Origin: Carboxylicivirga sp. M1479
GTDB taxonomy: Bacteria > Bacteroidota > Bacteroidia > Bacteroidales > Marinilabiliaceae
Length of the DNA: 64,000 nt
Direction: 5' to 3'
Assembly (NCBI RefSeq): GCF_007097485.1
Contig: NZ_VKDE01000019.1
Span: forward strand, 23,339 to 87,338
Position numbers and translations under genes: made by a program. Below the pieces are notes generated by a model. That model saw only the letters and a list, made by a program, of their open reading frames with translations, did not search any database and had not been told where the DNA came from. Shown in pieces: positions 16,597-28,200 of the stretch; positions within the stretch are counted from its first letter, which is position 1; each line of letters begins with the position of its first letter.

Positions 16597-17474
16597 TATT
16601 CTTCTTTTTTAATTAATTCAGTAATTGAACATGCGTCAAAAGGCATATAGCCATTGTTGTAATAAGCGAAAGCCCCCCACATAACTACTTCAATGCGTCC
16701 TTGCTCGTCATAGCTTGCTATTACATTTTCCTCAAGATGAATCTGCATATTCCCATCCTTCATCGACCACTTATAAATTTTAATGGCACCAGCATCTGGA
16801 TGAGCAGCAATTTCCTGAGGAGAAAACTCAATGGTTTTGTTTTCAAAATCAACCACCCCAATAATAGTCCGTCCATACCCCCAATAGTTAAATACCTCTA
16901 TTTGATTGTAAGTATTCTCGACTTGTTTGATTGTCATGTGACCATGTGTATCCCAATAGCCACTTTCTTCGCCATTTATTATTCCGTAACGAATGCTGTG
17001 GTCTATCTGGTTATAAGTGCCAAACAAATAAGTATCTTCAAAAACTGGTGGCTCATCGGTCGTAAAGCTTTTGACCTCACTAAAGGAAAAACCATTCTCG
17101 GAATAGGTGTAGGCCTTATAGAAATACTCAGTACTACCAACTAACTGATTCACCCAATACGCAAGCACTAAATCATCATGCTCAACCATAATAGTATTGG
17201 TTAATGCTTCAGAAAAGTTTTTGTCGGTACTGACAAAAAAGCCACTTTCCAAAATATTCATATCTCCATGTAAAGTTATATCGGCTCGCAACTGTGCTTT
17301 ATCAAACGATATACCGTCAACATCAACATCAAACCCAGGCAATTGATCCTCCGATACTTTATTATACTTATCTGCATCAATGCTCTCCTCACACGAACTA
17401 AGCCATAGTATAGCACTTAACTGTAGTACGGCACTTAGCAATAGTCTGAAGAATCTATTTATTTCTGGTTTCAT
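16596..17474 (-). CDS. SusCD-associated surface lipoprotein of unknown fold
   Basis: A 292-residue lipoprotein. The start is the ATG at 17474, because the signal peptide and lipobox (LWLSSCEE) follow it directly; the frame upstream reads into the end of susD. The N-terminal 100 residues look like a fibronectin/Ig module (GISFDKAQLRADITLHGDMNILESGFFVSTDKNFSEALT, YKAYTYSENGFSFSEVKSF). The rest (GTYNQIDHSIRYGIINGEESGYWDTHGHMTI) is not recognised. The position after susD is where SusE/F-like binding proteins are usually encoded, so a role in surface capture is likely but not proven. Confidence 0.7.
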   Translation of the reverse strand: MKPEINRFFRLLLSAVLQLSAILWLSSCEESIDADKYNKVSEDQLPGFDVDVDGISFDKAQLRADITLHGDMNILESGFFVSTDKNFSEALTNTIMVEHDDLVLAYWVNQLVGSTEYFYKAYTYSENGFSFSEVKSFTTDEPPVFEDTYLFGTYNQIDHSIRYGIINGEESGYWDTHGHMTIKQVENTYNQIEVFNYWGYGRTIIGVVDFENKTIEFSPQEIAAHPDAGAIKIYKWSMKDGNMQIHLEENVIASYDEQGRIEVVMWGAFAYYNNGYMPFDACSITELIKKEE

Positions 17475-17499
17475 AACTATTAATTTATGCTTAAAAATA

Positions 17500-19032
17500 T
17501 TAATCATTCTGTTCACTCTCATCAATGTGTACGTTATCCTGTATCTCACGTCGAGGAATCTGAAATACCCAATTATCAGCACCAGCCTTCACTTCAAACT
17601 GTCCGGGAATACTATGATTTGAGTTCGAATAAGCCCTGTTAATACCTTTATACAAACGCTTTAAATCAAAATAAGAGAACCCTTCGCCCCATAGCTCGAT
17701 ACGACGTTGATGGTATATGTATTCAACATCAACTTCAATCATATTCCAGCCTGGCTGTCGGTTCTCCATCAGAGAACGCATGGCATCTGCTGCCAAAGTC
17801 ATCTCATTAATTTGTGCATAAGCTTCTGCTTCAATCAAAATCATTTCGGCAGCACGCATGTATGGATAGTCCTGAGTCCAGTCATCTTTACGACCAAACT
17901 TTAGACTGGCATAAGGATTCTGAATACTAGGCGCTGTCTCAATATCCTTCTTAAACCGTTGATAATCCTCGGGAGAAATGCCCTCCGGACCGTTAAACAA
18001 TTGCTTACGCACATCCTCATCCGGAATACTTACGTACAAATCATAATCGATTAAGCGGGGAGATAAGATACCTGCATAACCTGGACTATTATTAGATATA
18101 TGCGAAAACCAAGAGATTAGCGTTGTTTGCGTTTCAATGGTATGGCGGTACCCCCAAATCCATTCCGTGTTATTGGAATCCATAAAGCCACTTTTTAATT
18201 GCTCTAGACTCATCAGGTTGTAACTGGCATGTGCTTTATTCGCATGCTCAGCTGCTTTATTCCACTGCTGCGACAACAAATAAAAACGAGCCAACAAACC
18301 ATGTATAACATCACTATTAATGGAACGTATATCCCCTAGCCTGTTATAGTTCTCTGATAATTGTAAGGCCATAGTCAAGTCGTGCTCAATTTGTTCAAAA
18401 ACACGCTCAACAGTATTCCTGCCTTTTAAAGCTTCAGCCTCCAACTCATCAATACCATCAATGGTTGAGAAGTACAATGGTACACCAGGCGCTTGCAAGT
18501 TAATGGCATCCTTTGTTGTTACTTCCTGATATAATTGAATCAGGTATAAATACGCCATTCCTCTAACTGCATAAGTCTCAGACAAGCAGCTATTATAGAA
18601 ATCCTCATCGTAAGCAATAATGTATTCAGATAACTCATCGGCCATATCGAGTAAGCGATTACCATTAGCAATAGCTGTGTAAAAGGTATTCCAGATATAT
18701 GCCGTACGAACATTTGGAGCCAACCTGTAGCGATGCAAGTAATCCCACGAAAAATAGTGACTGGTAGGTTGTGAAATGTCCTGTGCCATCATATCGGTAG
18801 CATGCAAAGTCATTGCAAAGTTAAAGGAATCGTGGTCGCCCTGATAGCTTACCATAAATAGGTAAAGTCCATCAACAAGTGACTTTAATTTCTCAGGATA
18901 TTCCCTTATAAGGCCCTTCAAATCATCGCCCCCAAGACCTGTTGTATAATCAGTATCTAAATCGTTATTACATGCTGTTATTGAAATCAATAACAGTAGG
19001 GCACCAATTTTAATATTCTTCAAATATTTCAT
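17500..19032 (-). CDS. RagB/SusD family outer-membrane binding lipoprotein
   Basis: A 510-residue lipoprotein (lipobox SITACNN). The helical SusD fold shows the usual words: NTFYTAIANGNRLLDMADEL in the N-terminal part, VRGMAYLYLIQLYQEV, VERVFEQIEHDLTMALQL, and the C-terminal YPYMRAAEMILIEAEAYAQIN and RRIELWGEGFSYFDLKRL. It would form the lid over the SusC transporter encoded 8 bases upstream. With a subtilase gene heading the operon, the ligand is more likely a peptide than a glycan, as in RagB of Porphyromonas gingivalis; this is inference. Confidence 0.9.
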   Translation of the reverse strand: MKYLKNIKIGALLLLISITACNNDLDTDYTTGLGGDDLKGLIREYPEKLKSLVDGLYLFMVSYQGDHDSFNFAMTLHATDMMAQDISQPTSHYFSWDYLHRYRLAPNVRTAYIWNTFYTAIANGNRLLDMADELSEYIIAYDEDFYNSCLSETYAVRGMAYLYLIQLYQEVTTKDAINLQAPGVPLYFSTIDGIDELEAEALKGRNTVERVFEQIEHDLTMALQLSENYNRLGDIRSINSDVIHGLLARFYLLSQQWNKAAEHANKAHASYNLMSLEQLKSGFMDSNNTEWIWGYRHTIETQTTLISWFSHISNNSPGYAGILSPRLIDYDLYVSIPDEDVRKQLFNGPEGISPEDYQRFKKDIETAPSIQNPYASLKFGRKDDWTQDYPYMRAAEMILIEAEAYAQINEMTLAADAMRSLMENRQPGWNMIEVDVEYIYHQRRIELWGEGFSYFDLKRLYKGINRAYSNSNHSIPGQFEVKAGADNWVFQIPRREIQDNVHIDESEQND

Positions 19033-19040
19033 AGCAATAA

Positions 19041-22000
19041 TTATAATTGAAGTGATAATCCAAATGAAATAGTTCGTAATGCCGAATAGTTAAAGCCGAC
19101 TGCTCCGTAAAGACTCTGACGTGGATCTAATCCTTTTCGAGCTGATTTTAACCAGAGGTTATCACCTGTAAAATATATTCGGCAGCTTTGCATATTCAGG
19201 CGATTAAGCACTTTACCTGACAAAGTATAACCTACAGTGACGTTACGCAGACTAAAGTATGAGGCTGAAGTATAAAAACGGTCAGATGTCATATTTGCCT
19301 GATAGTTATGCTCGAGAATTGGCACGTCAGTATTGGTATTATTGGGCGTCCATCGTTTAAGCATATCGCGGTGGTAATTAGAGCCAGCACGACTATTCAT
19401 TAAGGATTGGTAGTTACTATCCATAACATATCCACCGATTTGGTACGCTGTTTGAAAAGACGCATCAAAGTTTTTAAACATTAATGATGATCCCAAACCA
19501 CCTGTTAAATCCGGGATTGAACTTTTCCCTGTTTTTTGCATGGTAGCATCACCAATATCATCAACCTTGGTTATGGTTGCGTTTCCGTAATGGTCGTACT
19601 CATATCTATAATACAAAGCTCTGCCTGTTTCAACATCAACACCTGCATACTGAAAATCATAAAAATCGTAGATAGATCCACCCAGTTCACGCCAGAAAAC
19701 GCCTTCGGCATAACCATTCTGATCTTTAGAACTTGGCAATTTAAGCAACTCATTCTTATAATGAAGTGCATTCAAATTGATGCTCAATTTTAAATCTTGC
19801 TTTTTAAGAACATACACATTCATATCCAACTCCACACCTGTATTGCGCATATCCAAATGATTACGCCACTGAAAGCTTGGTAACCCCTCTGAAAGCGGCA
19901 ATTGATATTGGAACAATAAGTCTTTGGTGTCTTTAATAAAGAAGTCGAATGATAAATTAACACGATCAATAAAGTATGACTCAATACCCACATTAAAATT
20001 GTTGCTCTTTTCCCATGTCAAATCCGCATTACCGCGCGCACTAAACACAACAGCCGCTTGCCCTCCAATGTCTCTAACGGTATACTGATCATCATAGCCA
20101 TACCAGGTGCCTATGTTATCATTACCTTGGGTACCATAACTGGCACGCAGCTTAAGATTATTTACAAAAGAAATCCCTTTCATAAAATCCTCCTCAGAAA
20201 TACGCCACGATGCACCGGCCGACCAGAAATTACCCCAACGGCTATCGGGATGAAAAACAGATGAACCATCGCGACGGAAACTGGCTGACAAGTAATACTT
20301 ATCAGATAAGTCGTACTCCAAGCGACTCAGGAATCCCTCTAATGCATATTCGCTATATCCCGATGTAAGGCTTCGATAGGATGATGCATTAGCAAACTCA
20401 GGATTTGAAGGGTCAAAAAAGTTAGCCATATTACCCGAAAGGTTATTATTCTTATTTTGCTTTGTTTCATGACCAAGCAATGCTTTTATGGTATGAGCAC
20501 CAAAGTTTTTCGAATAATTCAATAACTGATTAAAGTTGGTAGCAGTATAGCGTTGTGACGTTTTATAGCCCAAACCTCCCGCTGCAGCTGCGTCACCTCC
20601 CAAAGGTGTTAGAAAAGTAGACATGGTGTTAAAATACAAGTCATAAGCACCATTAACAGTTAATGATAATCCGTCTATAATATTAAAATCAACAGCGCCA
20701 CGCAGATTAAAATTGTCGGCCTTGTTATTATTAATATTGGCTTTTGTGGTAGCTACCGGATTGGCCATTGTACCAAATGGACGGCCTGTTTTCTCACCAT
20801 AATCATAAATCGGGTTGCCATTGTGATCCAATAACTGCTCACCTGTATTAAGGTCGTACATATAAACCGGATAGATGGGCGCAACCATTTGAGTAAACAT
20901 AAATACATTACCTTGACTGGCTCCTCCTGCAGATACCGAGTTCTGCAACGTTCCGGTATAAGCCACATTAGCAGATAGCTTTAACCAATTACTAAAACGC
21001 TGGTCTATTTGTAATCTGGCATTTAAACGATCAAATTCGGAACCATCAACAATACCTTCATCGGATAAATATCCAAAAGAAGTGTAATAGGTTGATTGAT
21101 CTGTTCCACCGCTAAAACTTAAGTTATACTCTTCGCGAATACCATTATTAAATGGCTCTGTTTCCCATTCGTTACCCCACTTCTTATCTGTGGCAGAAGC
21201 GTTAATCCGACCTGTAAAAGGGTCAACTAACTGATTGTCGGCAACACCATTGTACACGTTATACTTTAAGCTATTACTGATAAGATCATTAGATACAGCA
21301 ATACCTGCTTGAGCATAACCCATGTGACCGAGGTAACTATTTCTTAAACCTTCCCAGCTTAGCTCATAGTACTCTGCAGGATCCCTCACAATATCATAGT
21401 TTGGAACCCCACGTGAATTAACTCCATAACGTGAATCGAAGTTGATACGAAAAGTACCAGCCTTTCCTTTTTTGGTTGTTATCAAAACTACTCCATTAGC
21501 ACCGCGCGCTCCATACATTGAATTAGCGGCTGCATCTTTTAGTACCGAAAGGTTATCAATATCCTGTGAAGAGATTGAATTGAGCGAACCTTCATAAGGG
21601 ACACCATCTAATATAATGAGTGGTTCCTTAGAGGCCGAAATCGAACCTAAGCCGCGAACAATAATTTGTCCACCAGCACCAGGTTGACCTGAACTCTGGG
21701 TAATTTGAACACCTGCCAAACTTCCTTCCAAAGACTTAGCCAAGTTAGCTGACTGCATTTTGGTCAAACTCTCGCCTTTTACCGTACTGGCAGCTCCTGT
21801 AAATGAACTTTTCTTGGTTGTTCCATATGCGACGGCAATCACCTCATCCAATCCAACAACATCACTCTCAAGCATTACCACATAATGGTTGCGCTCATCG
21901 AGTGCTATGGTTTGCGTTTGCATACCAATAAAGCTGACTTGTATTGAAGTAAAGCTTTGTTCTATCGATAAACTAAAAGCTCCATCCATATCAGTAACAG

Positions 22001-22157
22001 TACCTATGGTAGTTCCAGGAACAACAATTGTTACCCCTGGCATTCCCATATCTGTTCCTTGCTCAATTACATTACCTGTAATTGTTCTGTTTTGGGCATA
22101 ACAAACAGATATACTGTATATGGCATACACCCAAAATACTATTAATAGTTTCTTCAT
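19041..22157 (-). CDS. SusC/RagA family TonB-dependent outer-membrane transporter
   Basis: A 1,038-residue TonB-dependent transporter. After the signal peptide there is a carboxypeptidase-regulatory-like module (TGNVIEQGTDMGMPGVTIVVPG), a plug with the SusC words EVIAVAYGTTKKSSFTGA and NSMYGARGANGVVLITTKKG, and a beta barrel ending ALRTISFGLSLQL. It lacks the N-terminal STN domain, so it is not expected to signal to an ECF/FecR pair; this agrees with the TPR-LuxR regulator that lies next to this operon. It is 54 bases downstream of the giant subtilase gene and 8 bases before susD. Confidence 0.93.
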   Translation of the reverse strand: MKKLLIVFWVYAIYSISVCYAQNRTITGNVIEQGTDMGMPGVTIVVPGTTIGTVTDMDGAFSLSIEQSFTSIQVSFIGMQTQTIALDERNHYVVMLESDVVGLDEVIAVAYGTTKKSSFTGAASTVKGESLTKMQSANLAKSLEGSLAGVQITQSSGQPGAGGQIIVRGLGSISASKEPLIILDGVPYEGSLNSISSQDIDNLSVLKDAAANSMYGARGANGVVLITTKKGKAGTFRINFDSRYGVNSRGVPNYDIVRDPAEYYELSWEGLRNSYLGHMGYAQAGIAVSNDLISNSLKYNVYNGVADNQLVDPFTGRINASATDKKWGNEWETEPFNNGIREEYNLSFSGGTDQSTYYTSFGYLSDEGIVDGSEFDRLNARLQIDQRFSNWLKLSANVAYTGTLQNSVSAGGASQGNVFMFTQMVAPIYPVYMYDLNTGEQLLDHNGNPIYDYGEKTGRPFGTMANPVATTKANINNNKADNFNLRGAVDFNIIDGLSLTVNGAYDLYFNTMSTFLTPLGGDAAAAGGLGYKTSQRYTATNFNQLLNYSKNFGAHTIKALLGHETKQNKNNNLSGNMANFFDPSNPEFANASSYRSLTSGYSEYALEGFLSRLEYDLSDKYYLSASFRRDGSSVFHPDSRWGNFWSAGASWRISEEDFMKGISFVNNLKLRASYGTQGNDNIGTWYGYDDQYTVRDIGGQAAVVFSARGNADLTWEKSNNFNVGIESYFIDRVNLSFDFFIKDTKDLLFQYQLPLSEGLPSFQWRNHLDMRNTGVELDMNVYVLKKQDLKLSINLNALHYKNELLKLPSSKDQNGYAEGVFWRELGGSIYDFYDFQYAGVDVETGRALYYRYEYDHYGNATITKVDDIGDATMQKTGKSSIPDLTGGLGSSLMFKNFDASFQTAYQIGGYVMDSNYQSLMNSRAGSNYHRDMLKRWTPNNTNTDVPILEHNYQANMTSDRFYTSASYFSLRNVTVGYTLSGKVLNRLNMQSCRIYFTGDNLWLKSARKGLDPRQSLYGAVGFNYSALRTISFGLSLQL

Positions 22158-22174
22158 TTAACCGTAGATTAATC

Positions 22175-22200
22175 ATATGCACCCCTTACGGGATGCATAT
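22175..22200 (-). promoter_or_regulatory. Hairpin between subtilase and susC
   Basis: ATATGCA (22175-22181) and TGCATAT (22194-22200) pair, and the enclosed CCC and GGG add three pairs around a TTAC loop. On the minus strand the hairpin is preceded by seven A and is not followed by a T run, so it is not a good terminator in the operon direction. It may protect or separate the susC message. Confidence 0.5.
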
Positions 22201-22211
22201 TTTTTTGGTCA

Positions 22212-25200
22212 CTATAGTTTTGTAAACTTGTTAGTTAGAGAAATCTCATTGGATGATAATTCCAGCATATACATGCCTTTAGTTAAAGTAGTCACCTCAA
22301 TTACTGCAGAAAGATTTCCTGCACTGATAATGCCGTTTTTCACAACTTCTCCTGTTACAGATAAGATTCGGTAGTTGACATCCCCTGCAAGAAGCATGTT
22401 CGATGATACATTCAACACATCACGAACTGGATTCGGGAAAATACTCACCTTAGGTCCATCAACATCATCAATACCAACACGAACGACCACATTAATTACT
22501 GCTTCAGAAACTAATTGCGCGCCATGCGGATCTTCCGTGATTATTGTTAATGTAGTACGACCTAGCTCTAATGGTTTAACAATTAATTCATTATTACTGT
22601 AAAACAGTTCAATCTTATCATTGTCTTTAGTAACCGTATAAGTCAATTCCTCACCATCTGGATCTGTAATGTACTCGGTTAAATCAAGGTTATACTTAAG
22701 GTGCTTGTCAAGCTCATAAGTAAAATCTAATTCCTGAACCTCAACTGGTGCCCTGTTAACATTATTAATTCGAACTATGAAAGTATAATTGTTAACTAAT
22801 CCTTTTGAGTCTTCACCCTTAACGACAACACGGTACAATCCTGCACTGTAATGATCAGGAACAAATTGCAAGTTCATGTTCTGACCATCAAACTCACTGT
22901 TTACAAAGGCATAATCTTGAGCCATTGTTAAGGTATAATCTAAACCTCCCAAGTGAGATGCATATAATACGAAATCTAGTGTATCATTCTCATTTATCTC
23001 AATCACAAAGTTTTGATCTATTCCATAACTTGGACCATTATTCTTGATCAACTCGGCGGCAATTCTCGATTGCTTATTATTCGGATCGTTAGAATTAACA
23101 TAGATCTTAGCCTTATTAACAGTGTTAAACACACGTGATCCAAACATTTCAAAATCGATGTTCATTGATTCACCGGGAGCAATTATTCCTTCGTAAACCG
23201 ATGGCATTAACCATTGTGGGTTAATCTTCTCTGTTTCGACGGCTTTTATCATCCAACCAATTTCAGGCACGCCTAATTCACTCACTTCACGGTACACAAT
23301 ACCCTTTGAACCAAACAAGTTACCCTCCTCATTTTTGGCTTCAATTTGACCAAGTGCAGCCGGTGAAATCATTTCAGCAGCATATATTATACGGATGTAA
23401 AATGTTTCACCACCTTGTATCAACACAGGCTTTTCTAAGTCAACTAATTCTTTAACAACCTGATTCCCATACAATGGTGCATCGTAGCTATAATTTACAC
23501 GTTGACTATAGATTAATCCAGTTTTCAGAAATTCATCATCGCCAGCAAATACCTGGACAGTATAATAACTTTCAAGTGTATTGCGGTATGTAAAGTAATG
23601 CTCTAATTGGTTAAAACAGAATCCATCTTCGGGTGCAACCAAACGTGTAACGGTATGTACTTCTGCATCTGGTGTACCCCAACCAAAAGTATGTAGCACT
23701 TCATCTGAAAGCAATTGTGTTAATATACGGCTGTCGTCAGCTACTTTTAAACGTTTTGACTTAAGCTTTCCAGCATCCTGAAGTTCTGCCTCATTCCGTA
23801 TTGGGCCACCATATGTTACTAAATCTTCCGATGCATAAGTATCAGACAAAGCCATGTAGATATACTCATAGCTAATATCCAATGAGAATCGTAACTCATA
23901 CTTGCCGTCAGTATTGTTAATGTTAAGTGTTTCATTACCAACAAAAGTATCATCTGCAGCATAAGCCGTTATTTCATTCTTATCAAAACCTATTGATGGT
24001 ACATCCACTTGGTTGGCTTTAAATGAAATATTAATTTTATACTCATCAGCAACATCACTCAGTTGCAAAGCATTCAACTCAATACGCGACATACCTTCTA
24101 CAGCTGCATAATCAATAAGCACAATATCGCCTACTAGTTCCTTAACTTCATTTGGTTTTTTCTTGATATATACCCTTGCTGGCAACTCACCCTCGGCAGG
24201 AATTAACAGCGGAATTTGTTCCGGATTAAACCAGTCGGCAGTGTAGGATGGTAATTGACCAACATCTGTAAAGCCCTCAATCATAATAGCACCAAAAGGA
24301 TTAGTCTTAGAATATAGGTCTACTCCTAATTCCCCTTGAAGTCCATCGCTAAATATCTTACCAATTCTAAAGTTTTTGCGTCCATTATTAATTAATGCAA
24401 AATCTAGCACCCAACTTTCATCTTCAGTAGAATTTGCTGTTACCCAACCTTCTTCTTCTACAACAAAGATTTCACCCATGTTGTACTCTTCATCAATAAC
24501 TAAGTCATCATTTCCATCTACATTCAGGTTAAATGGCACTTCGAGTATTCCGTTGGCAACTGTATTATTTAATATGGTTACAGTTTCGGTATACTCGCCA
24601 GCATAAATTTCTGCTGCATCTACAATAAAATTGTGTGTTGCGCTTTCGCCAGGCTCGAGTGTTTTCTTCTCAAAAGGATAAAACTCAATAGCAGTATCAT
24701 CATTTATATAGCTCGAGTTGTATGAAATTGTAATACCCTCAGTACCGTTTTCATTCTCAATACCAATAGCTGATACGCTTGGATTCATCGAAAACAGGTG
24801 CCCATTGAAATTATACTGAAACTTAAAAGAACCGTCTTTTCGTAATATTACTTGCCATGAGATTGGCCCGGTTGACATTCCAAATCCATCAGTAAATGAC
24901 TGATACTGTACAATCACCTCTTCTTCAAATGCCTGATAATATACTCCGGCATTTTTATCGTTGTATAAATCGTTATACACGAAGCCAAACATCGGAGCAA
25001 TTATATTATTCGGACCATCTTCAGAAGGTACTTGAATGCCGCCTCTTTCAAAACTTTCCTCATGTTCCGAGAAAGAAAGAACACCACAGTAACCAACATT
25101 CATTGTACTATATTCATTGCCATAATAGTTAAATGTCCATGGCAGTTCAACCGTATTCCAGAAATCCTCATGTGTTTTAAGATCCATCGCCTTTAGCTTG

Positions 25201-28200
25201 GTTCCACTGATTGAGATATCAATCCATTCATACTTAACAATTGGATTATGCTTTTGCTGAAAAGCTTGATACTGGTAATCTTTAAGCGAAGAACCTGATT
25301 TTAAGCCCAATTCATCTACATGTACAATAGCTGTACCTTTAATACCATACTCCAAAGTGCTTTGACCTGTATTTGAAACAGTTAATGCTGCTGTGGCTTT
25401 TTCTCCAGACATTACATTAACATCAACACTTGTTTTATCTGTTGAAATAAGCGGTGCTTCAATAATGATACTATGTAACGGAATAGTTACATTTTCTGAA
25501 TCATTAAAGGTTATTTGAACTTCAGCGTTATACTCACCTACTTGGTCGGAAATGCCCTCTACAACAAATGTTTCGATCATTTCGGCCTTCAGCTCATATG
25601 GGAAAGTGCGTTCTGTCAGTAATGTAAATTGATCAGCATTAGTTCCAGTGATTACAATGTTTGTGATTTCACCTGGTGCTCTTCCATCATTTCTGATCAA
25701 TAAGTTTTGACTCAACTCAGCTAAATGATAATTTTCACCAAAATCAAAAGCTTCTGCATCAGTACTTAATTTGGATTCGCCTCCCTCAGTCACATTAATT
25801 TCAGCTCTGAAATTAAAGAATGGTTGTTTTGGCTCGTTAGTCAATACTGGCAGATATTCAGAGTAAGTATCTTCATTCAGAATATCTGTTGCCATTGTAT
25901 AATCAATGGTTACCGATTCGCCTTGCAATAATACACCAGTCGCGTTATTAACAGACTTAAATAAGCCTAAACCAGGATTAATGAATTTGATATTAGTTCC
26001 TTGGTTGATATCTATTTGCCTTTCACCAAAGTAGTTGCCAATTATTGCATCATTTTGCTCCAAATCATGAGCCCAAACCGACCACCATTTGGTATTTGTG
26101 AAGCCATCCAACTCTTTATAACGAACTTCCATATTTCCGTTCTTATGCAATACTAATTGAAAGCTCAATTCGTGCTGAACTAATTTCAATTCAACTTCAT
26201 CCAGACTACCCATAGGTATATCCTGAAATTGCACAACAAAGTGATCTCCAAAATCTTGGTAAAGAACTTTACTATCTATATTAGGATCAAATCGAATAGG
26301 TTCTCCCAAAACGCAAAACGCACGTGTAGGGCTTGAACTATCTAGCGGTGCCATTGGATAACGATTGAAAGTACCATCTTTAGTAAAAGCCAAAACGCCG
26401 AATGGTGATATAAAAACTTTGCGTTCTATTTTCCCGAAGAATGGGAAGCCAAAGTTTAATTCTACTTCGTGAACTTTACGATTATTACCATCATTATTTA
26501 TCAAACCAGGAATTAATGTTCCGGTTGTAGAGATGTCTTCCCAAGGTCCCCAAGACTTTTCTTCACTAAAATAACCAAACTTACTTATGTTGGTATCTTC
26601 ATTATCAAATCCATCAGGCTTATCGCTAAACTTTGGTATGTAGTAGTGTAAAGGATAATCTCCACTATTGTCAATTGTAAACGAACCGTTCAATTCATCT
26701 CCAATAGCAATAGCATCAAATATTGTATCCGCAGGTGTAACATTACCAACTGGTGGATTAATGGCATAACCTGTTACTTTAATAGTGTATTCTTCGGTAC
26801 CACTACTATTATAAAAACGAATGTAGTTATTAAATGGCCCTTGCGTACTTGGCTTGAATCCAATATTGAAAAACACTGAAGATAGTGCTTCAATAATTTT
26901 AGGTGACTTATATGAACTAGAACTTCCATTAAAAAGTATCTCACGGCTATTACCTTCTCGTTCACTTCTATTAAGTATAAAATCGCCTAATCCCGTATTG
27001 GTCATATACGCTTCAATATGCTTCTCTTTACCAATCATTACTCTACCAAAGTCTATTAAAGTAGTACCTGTTATGATTGGTTCGTGTCCTTCAATCGTTG
27101 CTTTTAAACGATAACTCAACAGCTCGTTATTAGCGTCATTTGTTGATGTATTTACATCAAAATTATAGGTTCCGTTTATGATGTTGCTTGCATCTATATC
27201 ATAGGACACAACTTCCTGCTCATCGGCATAAATGTTTCCATCATCTTTTTGTAGAGTTATAAATGAGTTGCCTTGTGAGAAAAAACTAATTGCCTCCACC
27301 ATATAAGCAAAACCATCAATGTACACATCAGCCAACGACTTCCACGACTGTCCATAATCTGAGCTGTAGAAACAATTTTCACGGCCCCAGCCGTTACCAT
27401 CTTCAAAAGCAATACCTAATGGATACTTATGTCCGGTTGGTGGATGAATCACCACCCAAAAATAAGTTCCTTCTTCGAAAAACAGTTGTGTTGTTAAGGC
27501 ATGCTTTGTTGTTTGCTGAAGCGTGTTCGTTTGTAAGGCCTGTCGATGACGTAATTTGGCAGATTGAATGTCACGCCCTTCAAATATCTCTGCAATAATT
27601 TCCTCATCATCTGATAGTTCAACATTTAATCTGGCAGCAATATGCGTTAAGTTAAAACCGTTGCCAGCTCCTCCATTATCCCCTGTTTGAACACGATATC
27701 GAGTAGCGGATGAACTTGGATCCTCAGGCGAAGCTTCTCCTATGTAATAATACGACGAAGCTTTAAGGTATCCTTTAAACAAGGAAGTATCAGCTACTTG
27801 ATTATACTCAACTACAGTTTGAAAAGGCGATGCATCATAAACTTCTGTATTGGTACTTTGTGGAGAAACAGATCTACCATTTAAACTGAGCAATGGAGCT
27901 GTCCAGTTTGCTTCAGTAGTAAAATCGATGTTTGTAACCCACTTAAGAATACCTTCACCGGTATTAAACAGTTTAAATTGACCATTGGCTACTGAGCTAG
28001 TTTTAACATCGATTAAATGTTCAACAGTATGCTTATCAACATCAGTATAATCAACCTCTAATACCGCCTCGGGTCCGGCAGTTGTTTGTTTTTGAACTAC
28101 GTTTGACAATAAAGATTTATTGCCCCATTTATCCACCGAAACGATACCCACATAATAGTTTGTTAGCGCTTGCAAGTTGGTTAGTTCAACTGTTGTTAGG

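Noticed and set aside
16701..17144. A 147-codon plus-strand open frame opposite the surface lipoprotein gene
   Set aside because: The minus-strand gene has a lipobox, short operon spacing and coupled translation; the opposite frame has no recognisable protein features.
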